Of a DNA stretch of 64,000 nucleotides, positions 1-11,574 are shown in pieces. The notes under the pieces are model-generated. The model was not told the origin of the DNA, did not search any database, and saw nothing but the letters and a program-made list of their open reading frames with translations. Location of the stretch: positions 8,208,151 to 8,272,150 of the forward strand of contig NC_030850.1 in the NCBI RefSeq assembly GCF_000208745.1, in the 5' to 3' direction. Origin of the DNA: Theobroma cacao. Taxonomy: Eukaryota; Streptophyta; Magnoliopsida; Malvales; Malvaceae. Made by a program: the position numbers and the translations under genes. Every line of letters begins with the position of its first letter. The stretch's first letter is position 1.

Positions 1-91
1 GGCCCAAATTGTTAACAGAATGTTTAGGAGAGATGGGGACATTGGGTTCTCGACAAAGTTGAATAAGGGGTAGAAGAGGGGGGTGGGGTGA

Positions 92-291
92 GATAAAGCA
101 GAAATCATCTTTTTGAGCAGTTTATCAGTCTATGTTGGAATTGAGGACTTCTGAAGGAGGTTTAAAAGCTCCTCAGGGACCTCAAAGGATGGATAAAGCA
201 GAAAACATCTTTTTGAGCAGTTTATCAGTCTATGTTGGAATTCACGACTTTTAAAGGAGGTTTAAAAGCTCCTCAGGGACCTCAAAGGATA
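92..291. repeat. 100-bp tandem direct duplication, two copies
   Basis: Unit 1 spans 92-191 and unit 2 spans 192-291. Both begin GATAAAGCAGAAA and end CTCAGGGACCTCAAAGGAT, with only a few substitutions between them. No reading frame is shared with a recognised protein, so this looks like a local duplication in non-coding or transposon-derived DNA. Confidence 0.85.
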
Positions 292-1099
292 GGTTAGTGT
301 TGTCAAAAGCTCAAGGGGCACTTTAGGTGCTAATACCTTTACATCCCCTAGGTGCATGCCACTAAAAAAGTGTTTGTGTCAGTGAAATATGGCAATTCTA
401 AAGAATAGTTTGTTAATAGATTTTAAAGAGTTTGCTTCATCATGTTGCCTGATATGTTTAAGATCAAGCATTATTATTATAATTAATAGAGTCATCAACA
501 CACCATAACTCAATGTTTTCTTTACTCTCATTTTTCGACAGAAAGTTAGTTACGCGTGGAGCATGTTACCCATTTTTTTCTTTAAAATTCTTCGAAAGCA
601 AGTTGGTATTTGTCCATTTTGTCCAGTAAATATAGCAAATTAACGGTAGAGGAACTGAAATGCTTTTTGCCTTGAAAAAATTATGTGCAAAAGCAAAAAC
701 TTGATCAATAGTGCCTTGCCCAAGGGTTGTGAGGTGGTTTGGTTGAGTTGTGTTGTCCCTTATTGCCAAGGTGCATTTTGAGAACAATGGGTCAATGTGC
801 ATTCATGTTTGTGAAAGTAATATGGGAGTCTCCTTTTAGGGATAAGGGTGTGACTGGAAGCAAACGGGGGGGGGGGAAGGGGGGGAAGTAGGATGTATAA
901 GAATGAATTATGGACTGAGACATTGAATAAGGTGTTGTAGGAGGATTTGAGACTAGAGTCTTTAGTTTCTAGAGAGAAAAAAACAGTCTGGGAAAGTTTT
1001 GGAGCAAATGAAAGATCAATTGGTGAAATGAGGCAATGGTCTTTGACATCTGATACAGGTGGCATTTGATCGAAACAAATGGTTGTAGCTGTTGAAGGA

Positions 1100-1530
1100 G
1101 TATGGTTATCTTAAGTCTGTATGTTGGTTAGACATTCTTCATAATGGTTGACGTAGCGAGTTAGTGTGGAAACAAAGGCTAACACCTGACTAAACCTTTA
1201 AGGTTAATAACCAAGTTTCAAATATTGAAACTTAAACTCAAGTTTGAGAGAAGAACTCAGTAATGTTATTCAATGATCCTAAAAGCTAAGCATAAGGGTT
1301 CTATTTATAGCATTATAGGTCCAAATCCTAATAAAACTCTACTTCTGGTTGTCTAGTACAACTAGAGTAGTTAACAAGAGATTTAAGTAAAATAAATGTT
1401 CTATTTCTAATTAAAACATCACTATCCCAAAGTCCTAATACAAATAAATTAAATAAATGAGAAATTCTATTATATCTATAATTTCTATGTAGACTCCTAA
1501 CTAACAAGGAAAATATTAAAATTATGAACA
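1100..1530 (-). mobile_element. Possible LTR-retrotransposon fragment (antisense)
   Basis: Read on the minus strand, this segment has a TATA box (CTATAAATAG, 1301-1310) followed by a short transcribed-looking stretch and then a run of weak coding frames, the usual arrangement of an LTR promoter. No target-site duplication, second LTR, primer-binding site or reverse transcriptase was found. The call rests on texture only and is tentative. Confidence 0.25.
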
Positions 1531-1956
1531 TGCCCATTTATGACTTTGGGCTTTTCAGTTTTGGCTTTAGACGCTTAGTCTGCTCCAAGAAATTATCTGC
1601 TAGACGTTCTATGTCAATGGCAGAGGAGACTTTGCTAATGGCTTCCATCCTAACCTGCTTAGCTGAATTTCTTGCAGTATTCTGATCTTGAATTGGCCTT
1701 ATCTCTTTATCTCTTACCATATATCAAAGAACTATTTGTATTTGATCATTTTCTTTTTCTAAATGGCTTTAATGGAGAAAATTGGAATGATTTTAATTCC
1801 ATTGACCTTTAGTGTGCTATCACATTATAGCTTTCATTTTTGAGAACCACCTCTGACCCTCCCCATAAGATGGATGCTATGTATGCTGCATTTTGTTGGC
1901 CACTTATCTGTAAACTAGTGCAGCATAATGGCTTTTTTGTTTTTGGATAATTGCAG

Positions 1957-4900
1957 GGAACATACATGCAGCACAAGGAGATCAAGGCAGCAATGGGTAT
2001 CAAGATTGCTGCACAGGTGATTGAAACTTAGCAGTTTGCTTGACTAGTATATCTGATAATTGTGTAAATGAATTGACAATTAATCTCCTGTTCTATCATT
2101 ATGTAGAACCTTGAGCATTCTATTGCCGGCACTGGTCTCTATGTTGTAGGGCCTGATGATGATTTGGAAGATGTCAAAGAGGCAGTCAGGGAAGATATGC
2201 AGTCAGTCATGAGTAGGATCGACAAAAGTGGGGAAGGGGTTTATGTACAAGCATCCACCCTTGGCTCTTTGGAAGCATTGCTGGAATTTCTGAAAACTCC
2301 AGAAGTAAATATTCCTGTTAGTGGCATAGGCATAGGCCCTGTACACAAAAAAGATGTAATGAAGGCCAGTGTCATGCTTGAGAAGAAAAACGAGTATGCT
2401 ACCATATTGGCTTTTGATGTCAAGGTGACACCGGAGGCTCGAGAACTAGCAGATGAATTGGGTGTGAGGATTTTCATTGCTGATATTATTTATCACTTAT
2501 TTGACCAATTCAAAGCATATATTGATGGTCTGAAAGAGGAGAGGAAGAAGGAAGCAGCGGATGAAGCAGTCTTCCCTTGTGTTCTGAAGATTTTACCTAA
2601 CTGCATTTTCAACAAAAAGGATCCAATCGTCTTGGGGGTTGATATCCTTGAGGGCATTGCAAGGGTACAACTTTTATCAGTTCATTCAGTTTATACATTC
2701 CAAAATCAGTATGCACAATTCAAGTTTGGCATCTAATGCCAATCTTGACATGAAGTTTAGAAAGTTTTTGGATAAGTGCCTAAACAATCTTTATACTCTT
2801 GAACCCACATTCATGCTAGAGTGTTTACAAAAGCAAGAAGTAGTCAATTGTTAGATATGCTTGCGCACTTCTAGCATATAACTAACAGATCTGATGTTGC
2901 AACTGAGAACATGGTTTGGCCCTAGGCAAATGTTTTTGTAGGGATAACCAAAAAATTGACCAATTTAGGATGTAGATCTGATGTCTACTTGGCATAGCAT
3001 GAAAATCTGATCCCAGATCCTACTTGTAATATGTTTTCTAATGGGCCTGGAAGCCACGACTCATAAGCCATTCTTAGTCGTTAAGTATATTTGCATGGTT
3101 TGCCTAGGTATATCCTACAAAATTGTGAATACGAGTATGAACTTACTGTTCTAAACAAGCAGAATTTCAAGAATGATTTGTGATGTGAGCTTTTGGTTGT
3201 TACATTAATATTATTATTAATTTTTAATCTATTGTGTTTATGCTTTGTGGTTTTTTGATACCATCCTTCTTGTGCAGGTTGGCACTCCCATTTGTATTCC
3301 TCAAAGGGAATTCATTGATATTGGCCGGATAGCTTCAATTGAAAATAACCATAAACCTGTTGATGTTGCCAAGAAAGGCCAGAAAGTGGCCATTAAGGTA
3401 TTATATTTGCCTTTTAATATTTTATTTACCTTTCAATAGAATCACAGTTGTTAAATTGAGATATGTATCGTGTATCGAAATTTTATTTTTTAGTATTGAG
3501 AATAGTATCGTAAAGATACAGTAAAAAATTTTAAAATTAATTATAAATAACATTTATATATGTAAAAGAAAGAAAAAAATTGAAAATTATTATATTTTTA
3601 AACAGAAATGAATTTTATAGGGCCTAAATGGAAGGGATAATTATTTTTTTAATTTTAATGTTCAACATATTCTTTTATAATATAGATTTTTAAATAAAAT
3701 ATATATTTTATCATATTAATTTATTAATTAAAAATTACAAAACATTCATCATGTTAAAATTCAAAGGATTTTTTTTAGTATTTTTTTGTTTAAAATCTAA
3801 AAATTGAAACTCATAAAATATAATTTTTCATGTTTCAACTCAAAAAAATAATAAAAAATTAAAAATTTTAATAATTAATTAAATATAAGCTTATAAAATG
3901 TTGTATTGACTGTATCGTAAGATACATATTGCGTATCGTATAATGTGCTTCGATACTTGATCAAATACGATATAGTTATAGATACGTATTGTTTTCTACT
4001 AGTATTGTATCGTACGATATGTATCGCGTATCATACGATAATGATAACTATGAATAGAATTGATTTCCTAATCTTCAATTAATGAGTGGATATGAGAACA
4101 TGAAGATGCAACAGATTTTATGCCCTTGGGTATAAACAATGGATGCTGTCTGTGGTTTTACCTCTCTTATTATAAAAGATATGATGCAATAAAATCCTAA
4201 TAACATTGTAATATTTATTCAAGATTTCTATTTTCTAAAACTTTCTCAGTTATTTCATCCTGGTTTGGAGGAAAATCTCCTTCTTGAGTTTGAATTGAGC
4301 TGGCCTCAACCAGTTGGAGACCAACTAGTTTCCATTCTTCCTTTAGCTTTTAAATAATTGACACATCAAGATTAGGTTTAATTCATACAATATATAAATC
4401 TTTCACAGTCAACAAGCTTGTGTGTCTTTTTCCTTCTTGATTGAAATTTGAGAATCATTTTATAGCACACACCAGTACAAACATGTCTTTGATGTTGGAC
4501 TACTTCAAAAAGTTGAACTGCTTTCCTGTGGTTGCACACCAATACGATGAACATCATAAATTGTGGTGAATCCTTCTCCATGGAATTTTTAGTTGTTCTT
4601 CTTTTATAGTATCGTCTGGCATGTTATGGATCCATGATGCTTCTAGGGTTTAGCTTTTTACAACTCTATAGATATCTAAGTTATTGAGAAATCAATAATA
4701 GTTTCTCTTAATCAATTTAACCTTTGTAGTCGGCTTTGGTGCAAAAACATGAACTTTTTTTCAATTAACTTTTACACCAGCTGTTGTTGGGAGGGTTATG
4801 AAACAGCATCATATTTTAGTTTGTCATTAAACTAATTTTCTTAGAGGGAATTTACAGAGTAACACTTTTTGACACACAATCAAGCTAACCCTTAGATTTC

Positions 4901-5968
4901 CAAAGAACTTGAAAAGCCAAGGGCTAATTATTACTGATAATAGAGTTTAATTTAATAATCTCGTAACATCTATTTCTATGGATATGAGACACAAGAACCT
5001 AACAACATTGTAACACTTAGATATTTCTAATCCTAGCAGTAAATGTGGTCATTAGTAAAAATAATTACAATGTTAGAATATTTGTTTCTTGTTTTCTCCC
5101 CTGCAAGGTGAACATCAATAGTTTGAAACGACTCTTGTGTGCTGATGCAACTGATTCACAAAATGATGTAAAATGTTAACAACAAATGTTAGCTAATGTA
5201 GTTTCAATGAAGCATATGTCATAGCCTAGAAGGCCTTTCAAGCTCGTAATCGTGGTTAATACATTCCAAAGTCAGTCATTTGTCCCAGAATTTTTATTCT
5301 TTCAAAAGTTACCTCATGCAGCTCATGCTGCTTGCTTTAAAGCAATACTCCAGTACTCTACTTCTCAGATAATTCCAAATATCTTTGGGAATTTGAGAAA
5401 AAAAAATCTCATTGTTAGTCATGTGCAGGATAGTTATGAATTTTTTTAAACCCTCAAAGTAATTTTCTTATTCAAATGACATTTTTTCATCAATCCTCTG
5501 AGCCCCCCCCCCCCAAATTCAAGACTTGTAGGGTACATGAGGATAGGATAAAAGAAGATCAGACAATTTTGGTTTTTCTAGTCCTGAGACTTATAGACAG
5601 TTATGCCAAGATGACAACTGCCTCAGCTTGGTCTTATTGAGTTCTTTTTGTTTGTTTTGTTGCAGATAGTTGGATCCAATCCTGAGGAGCAGCAGAAAAT
5701 GTATGGGAGGCATTTTGAGCTTGATGATGAGCTTGTTAGTCACATTTCTAGGAGGTCAATTGATGTTCTCAAAGCTAATTATAGGGTGAGTTACATTTTG
5801 GGCTACTTATTATCAGTGTTCTTTTTCCCCACCCTAATTATTAGTTTTTATGGTTGGATTTATTGGCTTTAGATTTTCTAATTAACTTTTCAAATTCTTT
5901 AGGACGATCTGAACCTTGAGGAGTGGAGGTTGGTTCAAAGACTGAAGATCCTTTTCAAAATACCATGA
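1957..5968 (+). CDS. eIF5B: Eukaryotic translation initiation factor 5B, C-terminal part
   Basis: eIF5B is the IF2-type GTPase that promotes 60S subunit joining in cytoplasmic translation initiation. Five exons are visible: 1957-2016, 2107-2664, 3278-3397, 5666-5785 and 5903-5968, with the stop at 5966-5968. They join in phase 0 into 307 residues without a break. The protein covers the end of domain II, domain III (IPVSGIGIGPVHKKDVMKAS, then ATILAFDVKVTPEAREL) and domain IV (PICIPQREFIDIGRIASIEN), ending in the helix EEWRLVQRLKILFKIP. All of these are strongly conserved in plant eIF5B. The G domain and the acidic/lysine-rich N-terminal half are absent from the window. The missing half lies either left of position 1 behind an intron of at least 1.9 kb, or this is a truncated copy; the intact frame and clean splice sites favour a real gene. 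Confidence 0.93.
3443..4052. mobile_element. hAT-like MITE, 610 bp, in eIF5B intron
   Basis: The element is bordered by an exact 8-bp direct repeat, AATAGAAT, at 3435-3442 and 4053-4060, which is the target-site length of hAT transposons. Its ends are imperfect inverted repeats: CACAGTTGTTA on the left and, read in reverse, CATAGTTATCA on the right. Both subterminal regions are full of GTATCG/CGATAC words in opposite orientation, and the centre is extremely AT-rich with no coding potential. This is the build of a non-autonomous MITE inserted in the intron between exons 3398 and 5665. Confidence 0.8.
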
Positions 5969-7432
5969 GCATGATTGAATAGATTCAAGCTGTTGCTTTT
6001 CCAAACAGTGATTCCAAGGGGCCGTCAGTTGTAAATATCCAAGGTTTGGCTTGAGAGAAAGGATCTATGCTGAAAATACTACAGTGAAACAATTTTGATG
6101 TCAATTTTACGAATGGGGGGGAAATCCCAGTTAAAGTTTTGAATGAGGAAAGCCGATATAAAGTGCAGTGCAGGGAATGGTCATTGTAAGTTTTCGATCC
6201 CCAATCCTTATGTACCTGCAGTGGTGTAGGGGTGCTACATCTTGCAGCACTCATATAGTTCAAAGCAGATTGTAAAAAAATCTACAAACATCCCAAACTT
6301 ACCTGGTGCTTTTCCTTGATAAAAAATTTTGACTGATATGTATGAGACAAGTAATAAAGGAAACATTCATTTGTTTTTGTTGGTTTTTCAGTTACAACAC
6401 ATAGAATTGATTGCATGAGAAATTACCCAGCTCTTCAAAGAATCTTACAGTGTATGACATCATTTTCCAATATTCTGGCATTTGTGCATTTCTGCCAAGA
6501 CTAGGCAAGGTTTATAAAGTATGATGTCCTCCCTTAAACCTCAGCAGTTCAGTGCCCTGTTATTAAGACACAGGCTTGGTGATTGCTTCCCCATGCGACT
6601 TTTAGAAGAGAGGGGTCTATGAATGAAGGGTCTTTATTTGATCAAATTAAAGCCGTTTTCCCACCAAACCTGCGAGCTAAAAATCTTATATATATATATA
6701 TATAATAATTATTTTTATATTAATTTTATTTTATTTTAAGTCAAATAGGTTATTATCGAAAACGACTAAGTATATTATAGATATTGATATGGAATATTGA
6801 TATGATAATATAATAATATTTACTTATCATATAATATAAAAAATTTTATTTAATTTAAAATAAAAATACATGAATTGATTATATTAATAAAAGATAAAAA
6901 TTTTATTTTAATTTTATTAACTAATTAAGAAATTTTTTTAAGATGATACTATTTTTTTTATCATTAAAAAAATAATGATTTATCATTAAACATATTAGTA
7001 TATTACAATTTAACTTAAATATAATATAAACCTCAAAAATAGTATAATATGACATAATCATATATAAAAATATAATCATACAATTTAACTTAAATAAGTT
7101 ATCTTGCTTTCACTGTATATAAAAAAAGCTTTCACTATATATATAAAAAAGTTATTAAAAAATAAAATATCAAGTAAAAATATAATGTTAAGTATAATAA
7201 AACAATAAATAATCATTCGAAATAAGGTAAAAAAAAAAAAATTAACCCAATAAACCCTTAATGATCCCAACGCAACATGAATTTTCAATCATTCCGAGCC
7301 CGAATTCGACCGACTCAGCTGCCACTTGTAGACTCACAACGCACATCCCAACCTTCCCCTCTCGTTTCCGTCCCTGGTGGTTCCCAGACATGGTGTAAAG
7401 GAAGTGGAAAAGAATACGTAACAGGATAAAAG
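5969..7432. other. Spacer between eIF5B and methyltransferase genes
   Basis: The first several hundred bases are probably the eIF5B 3' UTR. From about 6680 to 7250 the DNA is very AT-rich, with a short (TA)n run near 6687-6704 and many poly-A/T stretches. The last 150 bases before 7433 become more GC- and CT-rich, as expected for a plant promoter and 5' UTR. No gene or RNA gene is seen. Confidence 0.6.
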
Positions 7433-10400
7433 ATGGAAGAAGAGACAGTGGAAATGAAGAAGTTGGGATGTTACGGGGGGAAGGTGACAGTGTTGGAATG
7501 GGAGACAGAATCAGGTGCTGCGGAGGAGACGATGCTGCTTTGGGGAATCCAACAGCCCACTCTCTCCAAACAAAACGCCTTCGTTTCCCAGTCTTCTCTC
7601 CAACTCCGCCTTGACGCTTGCGGCCACTCTCTCTCCATTCTCCAGTCTCCTTCTTCCTTGGTAGTTTCTACCCTTTTCTATTCTTCTTCTTCTTGATAAA
7701 TATAACCTATTTTATTCAAACTTTAGAAATTGGGATAAAGAAAATTGAAAAAAGATAGTTCCAAGGGTTCGAGTGAGGTTGCAGCCGAATTCAGCAGCTA
7801 AAGCTCAATGCTGCTTGTCGGAAATTTGTATAACCCCTAGCTTTTGCATCAAGGATTTTAAGAAATAAAATGTTATATTGGTATGTCACATACTCAAAAC
7901 TGTTAAACTACTCTTGCCATTATCAATAAAAGGGTACCTTACCTTAACTTGAGCTCATACATTGGAATGATTCAACTCAGCTAAGTTTGTATACGCTCTC
8001 ATGTGTCAAAGTTGGACTACCGTGACACTTTCCGTTTGTGTGTAAATGATAAATTTGGTATGGGTTCAAGGAGACTCCATATTAGGCGTTTAATGTGCTT
8101 GAAATGTAGCATATAATACAATATTTATGAATCCATGTTTGTTAGAAATGCATTAAGTGAAAGGTCGATCTGGGATTTTCTAGCTTGGTGGCTTGTCTTA
8201 CAAGTTTTTCTTAAATAATTTCTCTTTCTCTGCATGTCTACTTTAGGGAATGCTGCAGTGGTCTGATTTATAGATGTCATAAAACAATCTGTCACTTTGC
8301 TTTCCCCTTTCCGAAGTTGTTAAAAACGAAACTGGAAGACATTTGGACATTTTAATTGTTTTTTTTTCCAAAAAATTGTGGCAAATCATTCTTACTATTA
8401 TCAGTTTTTTCTTGAATTCTTTTAATTACTATTTCTACAGGGCAAACCTGGAGTAACTGGAGCAGTGATGTGGGATAGTGGAGTTGTGTTAGGGAAGTTT
8501 CTGGAGCATGCTGTGGACTTGGGGATGCTTGTTCTTCAAGGCAGGAAGGTCATCGAATTGGGCTCTGGCTGTGGATTGGTTGGGTAGTTTTAATAACTTC
8601 CTCAACCTAACTTGTGTTTATTTTATTTCGTATATGTTAGTCTGTTAGTGAACTCTTTCAAAGATGCTGTGGCTGGAGAACATTGAAACTACTGAATATG
8701 TGAAACTCGTTCATAAGAGTCATATCTCCATGCTGTTTCGCTTGACAGAATTTTAGCTGTCATGACATATCTCTAATGCTGTTTGGCTCATAGCAACAGA
8801 AATTTAGTCCCCTTGAATTTGTGTTCAGATTCTTCACATGGATGTCGTAATTTTAGTTTCTATTTAAAATTAATTATAAAGCTATTGCTGAATATAATTG
8901 CTTTTCTTACTTGAAGTATTTTATTCTTGTTTTGTGTTGCCAGTTGCATTGCAGCTCTTCTAGGTGCTCAAGTTGTCCTCACTGATCTGCCTGATAGACT
9001 GAGGCTGTTAAAAAAGAATGTTGAAACCAACTTAAGACATGGAGTGCGGGGTTCTGCTGCTGTAAAGGAGCTTACTTGGGGAGATGACCCTGACCATGAT
9101 TTGATTGAACCGCCACCTGATTATGGTAATAAGATTCCCTTATTTCTTCCTAATTGCAAGCATTTATGCTGTTAGACAACTGTTTAATTTGATAACAAAA
9201 AAGGTGGATGCTGAGGTTCTTTTCCATGATTATGGAGTAAAAGAATGGATTTGCTGGCGGCAGTGGAGTATTCCAGACATACTTTGTGTGGCCAAGTTCT
9301 AGTATAGGATTTATTATCATCCCCACTTTCATCATGTGAGCAAATGCCGTCAAGCCTGTAAACTTGGACTTGTTTCAACCCCAACTATTGCTGATGATAT
9401 TGATCTTATAAACTGTAGATACAAACTTCTCAAAAAAAATTTATAGATACGAAGCAAGCAATGAAATTATATGAAACTAAAACTCCCCTTATGGCACAAA
9501 TATTGTGTTCTTTTCTATGTATGTTTGTCTTAAGTTGTGAAAATCCAATGTTATGGGCCTCACTTCTAATTCATTGTAATATCAAATATGGCCCCAGCAC
9601 TTCAGGTCAATCCTACTGTGTGATAAGATTGGTATATACACTTATGAAGAACACCACTTGATAGACTCATTGCCCCACATGTGAGGCAATACATTTGTTT
9701 TTTGCCCAAATAATTTGTTTGAATGGCTATGTGGAGCACATGAATTAAACACTTTACTTGGGTGGCTGTTTGAATTTTTATTGATTTGGTTGTTAACTTT
9801 TTTTAATTTAACCTAATATTTAAGAAGGTATGTGTAATATTAGTGCTTGGTTGTTTTAGGAGTTATTTAGCAACAAATAAAAGATTATTACTAACCAAAC
9901 TTGGCATGCACTAGCCGAATGGCTTTAGATTTGTTATAACACAAAGTGATTGACACTTAGCTGAATTTTTTTTGTTTTCTTAACTGAATTCAAATTCAAG
10001 CATGACAAAATTTGATTCTCTTGACTGAATTCTATGTAGACTTATATAAGCATTGAAATTTGATCTATGTGACAGCTTACGACCTTTTTGTTTTTTATCA
10101 TCACATGAGATGCTTGTTACCCTCTTTCTTTATTATTTGTGTAACTTAGACAAAATCATGGCTATTGGATTTGTCATTTGGCCAAAATTCTTAACCTAAT
10201 TTTATTTAGATAATATCATGGCTAATTAAAATGAGGATAAAGTAAAACATCTTTCCAAATTCCTTTGTCAGTTGAAATGAAGTTTGGGGGCATTGTTGAT
10301 ACTTCATTTTAATATTTTACTTGAATAATTTGTAAAAGATAAATTTGATGATAAGGGGGTCTCATTGTAAGATAGTGGAAGACAAAATATTTCTAATGTG

Positions 10401-11574
10401 GCAAAGTGATCTCATGCAAGTACATTCCAAGGGACAAGTGGCAAGCTTTAATTAGTTTTAGGATTGAAGTAGTTATTTTGAATTTGAATTGGCTTTATAA
10501 GCCAAAAGTTTGTACGCTTGTAAAGGTCATGGACCAAAATGAATGGAAACTCTGTATCTTTTTAATGTTACTTTACAGTATCTTTTTTGCTTTTTTCTTA
10601 GGAGTAGTGGTAACTTAATTTTTTAGGAGAAGTTTTAATCTAGTTTGAATAACAACACCCCTACCTAGTACACAGTATTAGGAGGTGGAACCTTGGGAAG
10701 AGACACTTTTTCTTCCTCCGGTTGTCTGATCTCTGGCGCATCATCTTGTGTTGATTTTTCATCATCACTAGTAGCCTTCTTGGGAAATCTCCTGTAGAAT
10801 TTTTCTCTGTGGACCTCCAAAGGCTGTATTACTTAGCTGATTAAGCTCATACTGAATTTTTTGTTTGATAACAGAAGGGATTGTGGTGAAGTCATCAAGA
10901 TGTGCTTTGTTTGGCAGAGTTCCATATGTTACTTGTTCTCACTTGCTTTTGCATGCCAGCCAAGGTTGATAGGCCCAAAAGTTGGAATGGTTTGGCCAAT
11001 TATTATAAAGGGTCAAGTGGAACTTAATTGATACTACCTTTAAGAACCAAAGATATGTGTCACTTTGGATCATAAACAAATAAATAGAGAATTTCATTGC
11101 CAACTGACAATGGCTGAGACGTTGAAATTTTAATTTATGTTTGAGTCACAGTGCTAAATTCCTTTCATAAACATTTGGATACCCTATATGTTTTGTCAAA
11201 TTTAATATTTTCTTTATTGATAAGTTTCATATGCTGGCTTTTTAGTGCTAGGGTCAGATGTGATCTATAGTGAAGGAGCAGTTGTGGATTTATTGGACAC
11301 CCTTCTGCATCTATGTGGGACACAAACAACAGTATTTTTGTCCGGAGAACTTCGAAATGGTGAGGATCTCTCTCTCACATACACACACACAGATGCTCAC
11401 ATACAATTCTCAATCTGATTGGGTGTTCTTGATACTTCGAGTCCAGATACTGTCCTTGAATGCTTTTTAGAAGCTGCAGTGAAAGACTTTGCGGTTGGGC
11501 GTGTTGATCAGTCACAGTGGCATCCAGAATATTGTAGTCGCAGGGTTGTGATGTACATCCTAGTGAAGAAATGA
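7433..11574 (+). CDS. METTL21-type protein-lysine methyltransferase
   Basis: This is a family-16 (Methyltransf_16, PF10294) S-adenosylmethionine-dependent methyltransferase, the group that trimethylates lysines on chaperones and elongation factors. Exons are 7433-7660, 8441-8583, 8944-9125, 11246-11359 and 11447-11574; phases agree throughout and give 264 residues, a normal family length. Visible motifs are the family signature GAVMWDSG (about 83-90), SAM-binding motif I VIELGSGCGLVG (about 113-124), the acidic post-I residue in VVLTDLPDRL (Asp about 138), and SDVIYSE (about 188-194), where family 16 has its conserved Asp. The C-terminus, SRRVVMYILVKK, is a typical closing strand. The start is the first ATG after a CT-rich leader and gives a family-like N-terminus. 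The third intron is 2.1 kb and carries a broken antisense coding-like fragment. The substrate cannot be read from the sequence. Confidence 0.9.
10665..10945 (-). pseudogene. Broken coding-like fragment, antisense in intron
   Basis: Within the third intron of the methyltransferase gene, the minus strand can be read as protein-like sequence in two frames. An upstream part includes GTLPNKAHLDDFTTIP and VIKQKIQYELNQLSNTAFGG. A downstream part in another frame includes FPKKATSDDEKSTQDD and EEEKVSLPKVPPPNTVY, followed by a stop at 10667-10665. The change of frame near 10795-10830 means it cannot be one intact exon. Composition looks like a captured or retroposed 3' end of a gene, but I do not recognise the parent. 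Confidence 0.35.

Larger units (their letters stand above)
1..1956. other. Non-coding stretch upstream of first visible eIF5B exon
   Basis: No exon of the eIF5B GTPase or linker region is recognisable here, although the next exon (from 1957) starts in the middle of the protein. The stretch is either a large intron, whose preceding exon lies left of the window, or unrelated DNA next to a 5'-truncated copy. It contains a 100-bp tandem duplication (92-291), a short G run near 867-885 and an LTR-like segment on the minus strand (about 1100-1530). A minus-strand reading frame of 60 codons at 1538-1720 is lysine- and arginine-rich and matches nothing I recognise. Confidence 0.6.

Noticed and set aside
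1538..1720. 60-codon minus-strand frame with basic residues
   Set aside because: No recognised domain, no splice partners and no start context; it may be retroelement debris.
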